Assembly: GCF_011927945.1 (NCBI RefSeq)
Contig: NZ_JAATJM010000001.1
Location: 1,435,501-1,499,500 of the forward strand
Direction: 5' to 3'
Length of the DNA stretch: 64,000 nucleotides
From: Brevundimonas alba
GTDB lineage: Bacteria > Pseudomonadota > Alphaproteobacteria > Caulobacterales > Caulobacteraceae
Part shown: piece after piece, positions 37,481 to 46,430 of the stretch
Layout: every line of letters begins with the position of its first letter
Numbering within the stretch: the first letter of the stretch is position 1
Translations under genes and position numbers: made by a program
The notes under the pieces: model-generated
What the model was told of the DNA's origin: nothing
Seen by the model: only the letters and a program-made list of their open reading frames with translations
Databases searched by the model: none

Positions 37481-39760
37481 TCAGCCGACGGCGGTCTTGC
37501 CCCTGGCCTGCGGCTGTTCGGCGAGACGCTCGATCATCGCCGAAAGCGAGACGGGTCGGCCGATCAGATAGCCCTGCGCGAGGTCGCAGCCCATGCCCCG
37601 CAGGAGGGCGAGGGCGGTTGGGGTTTCGACCCCTTCGGCCGTCACCTTCAGGCCAAGGCCGTGGGCGAGGTCGATGGTCGACTTGACCAGCAAGCCGTCG
37701 CGGGCGGACTGGTCGAGGCCGAGAATGAAGGCCTTGTCGATCTTCAGCTCGTCGGCGCGGATCTGCTTCAGATAGGCGAGCGACGACAGGCCCGAGCCAT
37801 AGTCGTCGAGCGAGATCGAGATTCCGGCGTCGGCGAAGCGGGAGACGATGCGCAGGGCCGTCTCCGGGTTGGTCATCACCGCCGTCTCGGTGATCTCGAA
37901 GCACAGGCGCGCGCCGGCGGAGGTCACCGCGGCGATGGCGAGGTCGGCGAAGGACTCGTCGGCCAAAAGGCGGCCCGAGATGTTCACCGAGACCAGCAGA
38001 TCGTGACCGGCGGCTGAGAGGGTCCGCTGATCCTCGATGGCGCGATCAATGGCCCATTCGGTCAGCGGCCGGATGTGACCGGTCTCCTCGGCCATGCCGA
38101 TGAAGAGGTCTGGCGGGACGAAGCCCCGGCGCGGGTGGGTCCAGCGCATCAGGGCCTCGACGCCGGTGACCCGCTCGGCCCGGAAGTCGTATTTCGGTTG
38201 GTAGGCGAGGGTGACCTCGCCTCCGCGCAACGCGGTCATCAGTTCGGAAATGAGGGACAGGTTGCCGGCGGGGTCGCCGTAGACCGCGGGATCGAAGGCG
38301 GCCACGTGGCGCTTGGCGGCGCGGGCCTGATCCAGGGCGATGGCGGCGCGGTCGACCGGGGAGGCGAGGTCGGAGCCGGAGCGGCCACGGTCGGCGACGC
38401 CGACGGTGACGGTGATGTCGACGGGCGCGCCGTTGATGATGACCGGTTCCTGGGCGGCCCCGACCAGACGCTCCGCCAAGGCGACAGCCTCGTCGGCGTC
38501 GGCGGCCTCGACCACCAGACCCAGAACGCCGGCGCCGACGCGAGCCACGGGCTCACCATCCGCAAGGGCCTCAATACGACGGCCCAGGGCGCCGATCAGG
38601 CGGGCCATGGAGTCGTAGCCGATGGCGTTGCGCACCACCTCGAAGCGTTCGACGCCGAACAGCAGGACCCAGCCGCCGGCCACGGCGCCGGCGCGGCGCT
38701 CGAGGGCAAGGCGATTGGGAAGGCCGGTCTCCTGATCGTGCAGCGCCATGTGGGTCAGGCGCGCCTCGCGGTCGCGCAGGTCGCCGACCATGGCGTTGAA
38801 GCTGGAGGCCAGCCGCCCGATCTCGTCGGAGGAGGTCACGGGCGCCTCGACGTATTCGCCGCGCTGCAGGCCGTGAACGGCGTCGTCGAGGGCTGTGATC
38901 GGGCGGGTCAGGCTTAGCGACAGCAGCCAGGTTCCGCCCATCAGAAGGGCGATGCCGGCGATGCCGATGATGGTCAGCGACAGGAACAGCGGCTCGTAGG
39001 GCTTGAGCGCGCGCGACAGGGGATAGGTCAGGACCAGAGCCGCCGGCGTCGCCCTGTCGAGGCTCGGCAGGGGCCGGGCAAGCCGCATGGAAGGGCCCTC
39101 GGCAGTCGGGACGATGGCCGTGCCGCGGTCCGTGGCGGCGGCGTTGGCGCCCACGATGACGGAGGCCGACAGCGGGATGGCGGACAGGCCTTCGAGATTG
39201 CGCATCTGCGCGGCGTCGAGCCGTTCCGCGAACACCACCCATCCAATCAGGACGGGCGCCATGACGGGGGCGGCAACCACTTGATAGGGCTGACCGTCGA
39301 TGGTCAGGACGCCGGCCTCGACACCGTCGCGGTCGAGACCGGCGAACAGGGTGTCGAGCGTCGGCGCGTCGAGGTTGAGGCCTGTGGCGGCGGCATAGCC
39401 GTCGACACCCAGCATCAGCGCACCGTCGACGCCCTGGCGACTGCGAAGATTGTCGAGGGCGGACCGGACGGTGGCTTCGTCGCCGGTCGCGACGGCTTCG
39501 CGGAAGCCATAATCGCGGGCGAGGACCGCGGCGCCCTGTTGAAGCTGGTCCGAGCGGGAGGCCCAGATCTGCCCATAGACCGCCCCCGATGCGGTCATTT
39601 CGTTGCGCACCACCTTGCGGGCGCTGCTGCCGACCGCATTGAAGATGGCGACGGCAGCGAGCAGCAGGGCGATGCCGAACAGCCCCATGTAGAGGACCGT
39701 CAGGCGGGTGCGCAGCCGATTGAACCGCGGGAGCCGGGGCAAGGTGAACCCGGCGGTCAC
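37481..39760 (-). CDS. Membrane c-di-GMP phosphodiesterase (EAL) with degenerate GGDEF
   Basis: A 759-residue protein from GTG. A membrane helix lies at about residues 20-45, a periplasmic sensor domain at 46-255, a second helix at about 262-285, HAMP follows (TRPITALDDAVHGLQRGEY), then GGDEF-like and EAL domains. The GGDEF signature reads GAGVL, so cyclase activity is lost. The EAL domain is complete (Glu535-Ala-Leu in EALMRW, VNISG, FEITET, DDYGSGLSS, LKIDKAF, QGYLIGRP), so it should degrade c-di-GMP. GTG overlaps the stop of the upstream cupredoxin-like gene, giving a co-translated pair in which the secreted protein may feed the sensor domain. Confidence 0.9.
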   Translation of the reverse strand: MTAGFTLPRLPRFNRLRTRLTVLYMGLFGIALLLAAVAIFNAVGSSARKVVRNEMTASGAVYGQIWASRSDQLQQGAAVLARDYGFREAVATGDEATVRSALDNLRSRQGVDGALMLGVDGYAAATGLNLDAPTLDTLFAGLDRDGVEAGVLTIDGQPYQVVAAPVMAPVLIGWVVFAERLDAAQMRNLEGLSAIPLSASVIVGANAAATDRGTAIVPTAEGPSMRLARPLPSLDRATPAALVLTYPLSRALKPYEPLFLSLTIIGIAGIALLMGGTWLLSLSLTRPITALDDAVHGLQRGEYVEAPVTSSDEIGRLASSFNAMVGDLRDREARLTHMALHDQETGLPNRLALERRAGAVAGGWVLLFGVERFEVVRNAIGYDSMARLIGALGRRIEALADGEPVARVGAGVLGLVVEAADADEAVALAERLVGAAQEPVIINGAPVDITVTVGVADRGRSGSDLASPVDRAAIALDQARAAKRHVAAFDPAVYGDPAGNLSLISELMTALRGGEVTLAYQPKYDFRAERVTGVEALMRWTHPRRGFVPPDLFIGMAEETGHIRPLTEWAIDRAIEDQRTLSAAGHDLLVSVNISGRLLADESFADLAIAAVTSAGARLCFEITETAVMTNPETALRIVSRFADAGISISLDDYGSGLSSLAYLKQIRADELKIDKAFILGLDQSARDGLLVKSTIDLAHGLGLKVTAEGVETPTALALLRGMGCDLAQGYLIGRPVSLSAMIERLAEQPQARGKTAVG

Positions 39761-40374
39761 CGCACCGCCGCCCGACCGCTGAAGTCCCCCGTAAAGGTGC
39801 GCTGGGCTGCCGCCGCCGTGACAGTCACGGCCTGCGCCGTCTCGTTGCCGCGCACGACCAGTTGTGGATGCCATACCTTGAGGGTGGCGGCGCCCGCCGG
39901 GATGCCGCGCAGGGTGACGGTTCCGTCAGCGCCGCTTTTGGCTGCCCAAGGCGTGTCGACGACCTTGATGTAGGCCAGCATCTGGTCGTGGATGTTACAG
40001 CCCATTGCCGCGACGCCGACGGTATTGAAGGTGTAGGATCGGGACTGGTCGCGGCCGTAGAGTTCGATCTCGAAGCGGTTGCCGCGCGAGAAGGAATAGA
40101 CGTGGTGGCGGACCCGATCGAGGTTCGGGAAGGAGACGACGCCGCCGACCGGCACGATCAGGACGTAGGGCTGGAACTGCAGGTCTTCCTGCGTCATCCG
40201 CAGCGGCCATGAGAACCGGATGGGGCCGCGCGGAACGCCGGCGGCGGGCGTGACCGTGACGACGGCGTCCCGGATCGCCTGTCCGCGAGCGTCCCGCACG
40301 CTCACGGTCAGGTCGCCGGCGAGCGCCGAACCGCCTGAGAAGAGCATCGCCAGAAGGATGAAAAGCGCCCGCAT
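39757..40374 (-). CDS. Secreted methylamine utilization-like, cupredoxin-type protein
   Basis: A 205-residue periplasmic protein with a signal peptide (MRALFILLAMLFSGGSALA). The mature chain has a carboxypeptidase-regulatory-like beta-sandwich (DLTVSVRDARGQAIRDAVV) and a plastocyanin-like core with candidate copper ligands His in VRHHVYSFS and Cys-x-x-His-x-x-Met in GCNIHDQM. It is in the family annotated methylamine utilization protein, but no mau genes are present. It overlaps the downstream EAL-protein gene by 4 bases. Confidence 0.82.
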   Translation of the reverse strand: MRALFILLAMLFSGGSALAGDLTVSVRDARGQAIRDAVVTVTPAAGVPRGPIRFSWPLRMTQEDLQFQPYVLIVPVGGVVSFPNLDRVRHHVYSFSRGNRFEIELYGRDQSRSYTFNTVGVAAMGCNIHDQMLAYIKVVDTPWAAKSGADGTVTLRGIPAGAATLKVWHPQLVVRGNETAQAVTVTAAAAQRTFTGDFSGRAAVR

Positions 40375-40412
40375 CTCTCCGGTCTTAGGGGCGTGATGTG
40401 AAATCAAGGTAA

Positions 40413-40427
40413 ACCCTGAAGCAGGGT
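40413..40427. promoter_or_regulatory. Palindrome between divergent cupredoxin/EAL and DUF3034 operons
   Basis: ACCCTG-aag-CAGGGT, a perfect 6-bp inverted repeat, lies midway in the 157-base gap. A further CAGGGTTCA occurs at about 40461, and TTAACCTTAA (CtrA-like half-site) at about 40478. A shared regulator site is possible. Confidence 0.35.
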
Positions 40428-40531
40428 GAAGCGCCCGAGGCTACCCGAGGCGCCGCCGGTCAGGGTTCACAGGGACTTAACCTTAAATCGCGATGTGTTC
40501 CGCGGGCGAAGACCGTCGCCGGGGCGAAACG

Positions 40532-41413
40532 ATGCGACACCTGCTGAAGCTGTCTCTGGCTTTTATGGCGCTATCGACCGCCGTTCAGGCCCAGAACCTC
40601 ATTCCCGACAGCCGCAGTGGCGGCAAGCTGCTTCTGACCGGCGGCGTATCGACCGTCGAAGGCTCGGGCGGCGGCGGCATCGCAACCTGGGCCACGATCA
40701 CCGGCTATGGCGAGGAAGACGGCATCGGCGCCAATGCGCACGCCACCTTCGTCGATCTGCCGGATTATGAGTTTCGCACGGCGGGCGTGGCCGTAGGGCT
40801 GTGGGACCGCGTTGAGCTGTCCATTGCGCGGCAGGAGTTCGACACCGGCAACACGGGCGCGCTTCTGGGTCTGGGGCAGGGGTTCACCTTCACCCAGGAT
40901 GTGTTCGGCGCGAAGGTGCGACTGACAGGCGACGCGGTCTACGATCAGGACCGCTGGATGCCGCAGATCGCGGTCGGCGTTCAACACAAGGTCAACGATC
41001 AGGGGGTGATCATCGCCGCAGTCGGGGGGCGGGACCACGAGGGGACGGAGGTCTACGTCGCCGCGACCAAGCTGTTCCTCGCCCAGAGCCTGTTAGTCAA
41101 CGGCACGGTGCGCTGGACCAACGCCAACCAGACGGGTCTGCTGGGCTTCGGGGGCGACGCCAACGACGAACACGAGGCCCAGTTCGAGGGCTCGGTCGGC
41201 TGGCTGGTCAGCCGCAACCTCGTAATCGGGGCCGAATACCGCACCAAGCCCGACAACCTGTCCTTCGCCGAGGAGGAGGACTGGTTCGATCTCTACGCGG
41301 CGTGGGCGGTGAACAAGCATTTCTCGATCACGGCGGCCTGGGCCGCTCTTGGGTCGATCGCGACCTTCGAGGACCAGCGCGGCCTCTACATCTCCCTGCA
41401 GGCGGGGTTCTGA
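40532..41413 (+). CDS. DUF3034 family outer-membrane-like protein
   Basis: A 293-residue protein with a signal peptide (cut after VQA), then a beta-barrel-like pattern (alternating hydrophobics, Gly and aromatics, a C-terminal strand ending in Phe: GLYISLQAGF). It begins NLIPDSRSGGKLLLTGGVSTVEGSGGGG, as in DUF3034. Function unknown; it recurs with the cupredoxin-like protein, an EAL/GGDEF protein and a truncated haemoglobin. The stop is one base before the haemoglobin ATG. Confidence 0.85.
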   Translation: MRHLLKLSLAFMALSTAVQAQNLIPDSRSGGKLLLTGGVSTVEGSGGGGIATWATITGYGEEDGIGANAHATFVDLPDYEFRTAGVAVGLWDRVELSIARQEFDTGNTGALLGLGQGFTFTQDVFGAKVRLTGDAVYDQDRWMPQIAVGVQHKVNDQGVIIAAVGGRDHEGTEVYVAATKLFLAQSLLVNGTVRWTNANQTGLLGFGGDANDEHEAQFEGSVGWLVSRNLVIGAEYRTKPDNLSFAEEEDWFDLYAAWAVNKHFSITAAWAALGSIATFEDQRGLYISLQAGF

Positions 41414-41414
41414 C

Positions 41415-41912
41415 ATGATCCGGATGCTGAGCCTGACGGCGATGCTGGCGGTGGCGACACCCGTTGTGGCGCAAGACCCGGCGCATATGCCGGGCGAGGA
41501 GGCGGTCGACCCGTATTCGGTCGCCGACGCGAATGCGGGTGCGCAGCCCTTCGCGGGCACGGAAATGTTCGACGCCTTCCATGGTCAGGCGGGGATCGAT
41601 CGTATCGTCGACCGGATGCTGGATCGATCGGCGGCGGATCCGAGGACGGCGGGCATTTTCGTCGCCACGGACATGATCCGGCTGCGGCGGACGCTGAAGG
41701 AGCAGTTCTGTTACGTGCTGGGCGGTCCTTGCGCCTACACCGGCCGGTCGATGAAAGACGCGCACGACGATATCGGTCTGCAGCCCGCTGACATGGGCGC
41801 ACTGGTCGAGCATCTGCAGACGGCGATGGAGGAGGAGGGGGTGCCCTTCCATACGCAGAACCGGTTCCTGGCGAAGCTGGCGCCGATGCGGCGGGACATC
41901 GTCACCCGCTAA
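41415..41912 (+). CDS. Secreted group 1 truncated haemoglobin
   Basis: A 165-residue protein: signal peptide MIRMLSLTAMLAVATPVVAQ, then a truncated globin (AGIDRIVDRMLDRSAADPRTAGIF, RLRRTLKEQFCYVLGGPCAYTGRSMKDAHDDIGL). The proximal haem His is in KDAHDD. The group 1 landmarks GGPCxYTGRxM are present. The unusual point is export to the periplasm; most truncated haemoglobins are cytosolic. It could bind O2 or NO and signal to the cluster's membrane phosphodiesterase. Co-transcribed with DUF3034. Confidence 0.86.
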   Translation: MIRMLSLTAMLAVATPVVAQDPAHMPGEEAVDPYSVADANAGAQPFAGTEMFDAFHGQAGIDRIVDRMLDRSAADPRTAGIFVATDMIRLRRTLKEQFCYVLGGPCAYTGRSMKDAHDDIGLQPADMGALVEHLQTAMEEEGVPFHTQNRFLAKLAPMRRDIVTR

Positions 41913-41936
41913 CGGTCAAGTTTTCTGAGAATGTGT

Positions 41937-41987
41937 CGCAAAGGCGGTTGCGGCCCGGCGGGAAAGTGATATTGCGAGCCACTCGCA
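41937..41987. promoter_or_regulatory. Candidate iron-regulator sites upstream of the siderophore receptor
   Basis: Two inverted repeats with the same half-site type: CGCAA-N6-TTGCG (41937-41952) and TGCGAG-cca-CTCGCA (41973-41987). TGC...GCA palindromes are the type reported for alphaproteobacterial Fur/Mur. They lie 20-75 bases before the receptor ATG. Motif only. Confidence 0.4.
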
Positions 41988-42009
41988 GATCACCTCCCCG
42001 GACGTTCTC

Positions 42010-44253
42010 ATGACCTCTCGCGCCGAAGCCCTCCGAGCCCTGCTGTTCGCCTCCAGCGCGGCGGGCATGCTTATGGCGGGATCGGCGCTGGCGGACCCGG
42101 CGACAGATCCCGTCGATCCGCAGGACGCGACCAACCTCGGCACGGTCACCGTGAATGGCGCACCGACGCGGCGGGAGCCGAAGTCGCCGGAGTTCGTGGC
42201 CCCGCTGGTCGACACGCCGCGGGCCGTGACGATCATTCCGCAGCAGATCATCGAGCAGACGGCGGCGACCTCGCTGCAGGACATCCTGCGGAACTCGCCG
42301 GGGATCACCTTTGGGGCGGGCGAGGGCGGGCAGCCGCTGGCGGACCGGCCGTTCATCCGCGGGCAGGCGTCGGGCAACAACGTCTTCGTCGACGGCATCC
42401 GCGACTCCGGCGGCCAGCAGCGCGAGGTGTTCAACCTCGAGCAGGTCGAGGTCGTGAAGGGGCCGGACGCCGTCTATTCGGGGCGTGGTTCGGGCGGCGG
42501 CAGCATCAATCTGGGTTCCAAAGCGCCGCGCCTGACCGACTTCACCCGCTTCGGCCTGGGCGTCGGCACGGACGGCTATCTGCGCGGCACGATCGACAAG
42601 AACTGGAACCTCGGCGAGACCGCGGGCCTGCGCCTGAACCTGATGGGTTCCGAAGGCGACGTGCCGGGCCGGGAAGCGGTGGACTACGACAAATGGGGTC
42701 TGGGCCTGTCGCTGGCGGCGGGGCTGGGGACGGACACTTCGGCGACCTTCAGCCTCTATCACCTGACCAGCCACCAGATGCCCGACTACGGGATTCCGCT
42801 GTTCACCAAGATCGGCGTCCGGACCACCGACAGCGGCATTCTCGACGTGCCCTACGACAGCTTCTACGGCCTGACGGCGCGGGACTATCTGACCAATGAG
42901 GTCGACAGCCTGACGTTCGAGATCGAGCACGCCGTCACCCCCGGTCTGACGATCCGCAACGTCAGCCGCTGGTCCGAGACCCTGAACGACTATGTCGTCA
43001 CCAACCCGGGCGACGGCGGCAACATCACCAACGGCGGCGTGGCGCTGATCGGCGGCGAGTACTGGATGAAGCGGGGCACCAAGTCGCGCTGGAACCCGAC
43101 CACGACCATCGCCAACGTCACCGACCTGACCGGGAGGTTCTCGACGGGCGGGATGGAGCACAGCTTCAACGCGGGTCTCGAGCTGGCGCGGGAGAAGAAC
43201 CGCAACGCCTCCTACACGGTCGTCACCACCGGCGGGTCGGTGTGCCCGGCGCCGCTGACCGGGTTCGACTGCACCCGGCTCTATGATCCGAACCCGTCGG
43301 ATCCGTGGACCGGAACGATCGACCGTGGCGTCATCAGCACCAGCACGACGGATACGGTGGGCCTGTATGCGCTGGACTCGATCGCCTTCGGGGAGCGCTG
43401 GATCCTGAACCTGGGCGTCCGGTACGACGACTATTCGGTCCAAGGGGTGAACGGCACGGGGACGACCGCCGCGCCGATCTATACGCCGGTGGGGGGCGAC
43501 TGGGAGTTCGTCAACTATCAGGTCGGGCTGGTGTTCAAGCCCACGGCGGATTCGAGCGTCTACGCCTCGTGGGCGACGTCGGCGACGCCGCCGACGATCT
43601 CGGCCGGCGACCAGAACACGGGCGGCGCCGTCGGGACCGAACTGCTCGATCCAGAGGAGACCGAGAGCTTCGAGATCGGGGCCAAGGTCAATCTGTTCAA
43701 CGACCGGCTGGCGCTGTCCGGGGCGGCCTTCATGCTGAAGCGCGAGAACGCCCAGATACTGGTGTCGCCCGGCGTCTTCGAACAGGCCGGAGAGGCCGAG
43801 GTGAAGGGGATCGAGCTGGGCGTGTCGGGCAATATCACCCGGGCCTGGCAGGTGTTCGGCGGCTACACCTGGATGGACTCGGAGCTGGTCTCCGGCGCCT
43901 ATAACAACGTCAATGTCGGCGACCCGCTGGCCAATACGCCGGAGCATACCTTCAGCCTGTTCAGCACCTATCGGGTGACCCCGAAGCTGAGCCTCGGCGG
44001 CGGCGTCTACTATGTGTCCGACAGCTTCGGCGGCAATCAGGGCGGGGCGGGCGGCGGCGCCAACCGGGTCTATGCGCCCGAGTACACGCGGGTGGACCTG
44101 TTCGCCTCGTATGACCTGACCGAGACCGCCTCGCTGCAGCTGAACGTGCAGAATGCGGGTGACGAGGAGTATGTGATGCGCACCAATGGCGTGCACCACG
44201 CCGACGTGGCGCCGGCGCGGCAGGCTATCCTGACGCTGAATCTGCGCTACTAG
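42010..44253 (+). CDS. TonB-dependent catecholate siderophore receptor, Fiu-type
   Basis: A 747-residue outer-membrane receptor. Signal peptide (cut near residue 28, ALA), a plug domain ([65 protein letters not shown]) and a barrel ending in ILTLNLRY with the terminal aromatic. It resembles Fiu/CirA-like receptors for monomeric catechol-iron complexes. The next gene is a PiuC-type oxygenase, the same pairing as fiu-ybiX in E. coli, which supports the assignment. Probably iron-repressed. Confidence 0.92.
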   Translation: MTSRAEALRALLFASSAAGMLMAGSALADPATDPVDPQDATNLGTVTVNGAPTRREPKSPEFVAPLVDTPRAVTIIPQQIIEQTAATSLQDILRNSPGITFGAGEGGQPLADRPFIRGQASGNNVFVDGIRDSGGQQREVFNLEQVEVVKGPDAVYSGRGSGGGSINLGSKAPRLTDFTRFGLGVGTDGYLRGTIDKNWNLGETAGLRLNLMGSEGDVPGREAVDYDKWGLGLSLAAGLGTDTSATFSLYHLTSHQMPDYGIPLFTKIGVRTTDSGILDVPYDSFYGLTARDYLTNEVDSLTFEIEHAVTPGLTIRNVSRWSETLNDYVVTNPGDGGNITNGGVALIGGEYWMKRGTKSRWNPTTTIANVTDLTGRFSTGGMEHSFNAGLELAREKNRNASYTVVTTGGSVCPAPLTGFDCTRLYDPNPSDPWTGTIDRGVISTSTTDTVGLYALDSIAFGERWILNLGVRYDDYSVQGVNGTGTTAAPIYTPVGGDWEFVNYQVGLVFKPTADSSVYASWATSATPPTISAGDQNTGGAVGTELLDPEETESFEIGAKVNLFNDRLALSGAAFMLKRENAQILVSPGVFEQAGEAEVKGIELGVSGNITRAWQVFGGYTWMDSELVSGAYNNVNVGDPLANTPEHTFSLFSTYRVTPKLSLGGGVYYVSDSFGGNQGGAGGGANRVYAPEYTRVDLFASYDLTETASLQLNVQNAGDEEYVMRTNGVHHADVAPARQAILTLNLRY

Positions 44254-44261
44254 ATCGGGCC

Positions 44262-44939
44262 ATGCTGCTTCACATCCCCGGTGTCTTCTCGAAGGACGAG
44301 GTCGCGACGCTGCGATCGCGTCTGGACGCCGGGCCGTGGGCGGACGGCAATGTCACCTCAGGCCACCAGTCGGCGACCGCCAAGGTCAACCGGCAGCTGC
44401 CCGAGGACTCGGCCGAGGCGCGGGAGGTCGGGGCGCTGGTGCTGCAGGCGCTGAACGCCAATCCGATGTTCGTGTCGGCGGCCTTGCCGCACACGATTTT
44501 TCCGCCGCTGTTCAACGCCTATGAGGGCGGGGAGCATTTCGGGACGCATGTCGACAACGCGATCCGGCAGCGGGGGAACGTCCGTATCCGGAGCGATCTG
44601 TCGGCGACGTTATTCCTTGAAGAACCCGAGGCTTACGACGGCGGAGAGCTGATCGTGGAGGAGATGTACGGCGCCCAGTCGGTCAAGCTGCCGGCCGGCG
44701 ATCTAGTGCTGTATCCGTCCAAGAGCCTTCACCGGGTGACGCCGGTGACGCGGGGACGGCGGGTGGCGAGTTTCTTCTGGATTCAAAGCCTTGTGCGGGA
44801 TGACGCGGACCGGGAGGCTCTGTTCCGGATGGATGTGGCGATCCAGAGGGTCAATGCGGACAAGGGGCCGAAGGACCCGGCGGTGCTGGAGCTGACGGCC
44901 GTCTATCACAACCTGCTGCGCCGCTGGGCGGAGGTTTAG
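44262..44939 (+). CDS. piuC: PKHD-type Fe(II)/2-oxoglutarate hydroxylase, PiuC/YbiX
   Basis: A 225-residue oxygenase of the usual PiuC length. Iron ligands are His96-x-Asp98 in HFGTHVDNA and His157 in SLHRVTPV; Arg167 fits the 2-oxoglutarate carboxylate. It is consistently found beside catecholate receptors, where its role may be in siderophore processing; the exact substrate is unproven. It starts 8 bases after the receptor stop. Confidence 0.92.
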   Translation: MLLHIPGVFSKDEVATLRSRLDAGPWADGNVTSGHQSATAKVNRQLPEDSAEAREVGALVLQALNANPMFVSAALPHTIFPPLFNAYEGGEHFGTHVDNAIRQRGNVRIRSDLSATLFLEEPEAYDGGELIVEEMYGAQSVKLPAGDLVLYPSKSLHRVTPVTRGRRVASFFWIQSLVRDDADREALFRMDVAIQRVNADKGPKDPAVLELTAVYHNLLRRWAEV

Positions 44940-44944
44940 GGCGA

Positions 44945-44965
44945 CGATTTCGACCACGGAAATCG
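44945..44965. terminator. Hairpin between convergent genes
   Basis: CGATTTC-gaccacg-GAAATCG, a perfect 7-bp stem right after the piuC stop, facing the convergent flavodoxin reductase gene. A weaker AGTGG-N6-CCACT follows at 44979-44994. No T-run; may act as a rho-assisted end. Confidence 0.45.
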
Positions 44966-45068
44966 GACGATTAAGACCAGTGGGACTGACCACTTCAATC
45001 AGCTTGACCATGAAGATCAGGGACGTCTGCCGAGGAGGCCTGAAATTGGCGCGCGCGCGATTGCAGGT

Positions 45069-46430
45069 TCAGTAGACGTCGCGGCGGTAGCGACCGGTTT
45101 CGGTGAGTTCCAGGAGGCGGTCGGTCCCAAGGGCTGACTCGAGCGCGGCATGGACGCCGGTCGACATGCCTTCGAGGCTGCCGCAGACAAGGATGACGGC
45201 GCCGCGGCCGACCCAGGACACCAGTTCGTCCGTGTTCTGAGCGATCAGCTGCTGGACGTAGCGGCCGTCCTGGGCGTCGCGCGAGAAGGCGCGGTCGAGG
45301 CGGGTCAGGGCGCCGGAGGCGAGCGCCGTCTGAAGCTCGGCGTCGAGGAAGGCGTCATGGGCCGAGGTGCGCTCGCCGAACATCAGCCACACGCCGCCAT
45401 GGGGCTGGCTCGCGCGGGCTCGCCAATGAGCGCGGAGACCGGCGAGGCCGGTGCCGTTTCCGATCAGGATCAGCGGCGTCTCGGGGGATGGGCCGTGGAA
45501 GCCGCGGTTGGTGCGGATGCGCATGGCGACCGGGTCGCCGAGGGCGAGGTCGCGGATCAGCCAGCCGGAAGCGAGGCCGGGCGAGCCGTCGGGGCGGGTC
45601 ATCAGGCGGACGATGAACTCGACACGGCCGTCCGACGGCAGGGAGGCGACGGAGTATTCCCGGCTGCCGGGCGAGGGGTCGCCCGGCAGGCCGATCTCGG
45701 CGATGTCGCCGGCGACCCAGTCGGGCGCGTGATCGACCGGTTCGAACGCCAGCAGCCAGGCCTCGCCGCCGGGACTGCCGGGGTTGAGGTGCGAGCGGGC
45801 GGCGAGCCGCCAGCAGTCGTATGCGGGCGGGGTCCAGTCGGCCTGAACGGCGTGGCCGGTGACGACGCCGAGCTGGTGCTGCCAGTGGCGGATGGCGCCG
45901 GCGTCGCCGTTGTCGACCTCGATCCGGTTGAACAGGGACGTGGCGCCCGAGCGCTGCAGCCAGCTGTCGAGCGCCCGGCCAAAGCCGCAGAAGTCGGCGT
46001 AGGTGCGGTCGCCGAGCGCCAGCAGACCGTAGGAGAGCCCCGACAGGTCGGCGGGGCCGGTCATGTGCTTGCGGGCGAACCACGACATGGCGTCGGGGCC
46101 GTCGCCCTCGCCGGTGGTGGAAGCGACGATCAGGACGCGCCCAGCGGCCTTGAGTTCGGCGGGTTCGAGATCGCCGAGCAGGGCCACGCGGGCGGGGACA
46201 CCGGCGTCGGACAGGCTGGAAGCGGTCATCCAGGCGAGCTCCTCGGCCTGACCGGTCTGGCTGGCGAAGGCGACGAGCAGGCTCGCGTCGTCCGCCGAGG
46301 CGAGGGAGGAGGCGCGGAGTGTCGCGGCGCGGCGGGCGCGGGCGCGACTGAGGGCGACCCCGGCGACGATCAGCAGCCAGAGGCCGACGGCCAGGGCGGC
46401 CCAGAGCCAGCGGATCGGATCGGCGGTCAC
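45069..46430 (-). CDS. Membrane-anchored flavodoxin/FNR-type NADPH reductase
   Basis: A 453-residue diflavin reductase, annotated in relatives as sulfite reductase flavoprotein. One N-terminal helix (residues 8-28), a flavodoxin domain with FMN loops (FASQTGQAEELA, STTGEGDGPDAM, LGDRTYADFCGFG), then an FNR domain (REYSVAS for FAD, GNGTGLAGLRAHW for NADPH, CGSLEGMSTGV) and C-terminal Tyr. It would pass electrons from NADPH to the membrane side. It is the last gene of a six-gene unit with ApbE, DUF4198, DUF2271, PepSY and a TonB receptor. Stop/start overlap with apbE is 4 bases. Confidence 0.88.
   Translation of the reverse strand: MTADPIRWLWAALAVGLWLLIVAGVALSRARARRAATLRASSLASADDASLLVAFASQTGQAEELAWMTASSLSDAGVPARVALLGDLEPAELKAAGRVLIVASTTGEGDGPDAMSWFARKHMTGPADLSGLSYGLLALGDRTYADFCGFGRALDSWLQRSGATSLFNRIEVDNGDAGAIRHWQHQLGVVTGHAVQADWTPPAYDCWRLAARSHLNPGSPGGEAWLLAFEPVDHAPDWVAGDIAEIGLPGDPSPGSREYSVASLPSDGRVEFIVRLMTRPDGSPGLASGWLIRDLALGDPVAMRIRTNRGFHGPSPETPLILIGNGTGLAGLRAHWRARASQPHGGVWLMFGERTSAHDAFLDAELQTALASGALTRLDRAFSRDAQDGRYVQQLIAQNTDELVSWVGRGAVILVCGSLEGMSTGVHAALESALGTDRLLELTETGRYRRDVY

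Noticed and set aside
37481..39760. Diguanylate cyclase activity of the EAL protein
   Set aside because: The GGDEF signature is GAGVL, so the catalytic residues are missing.
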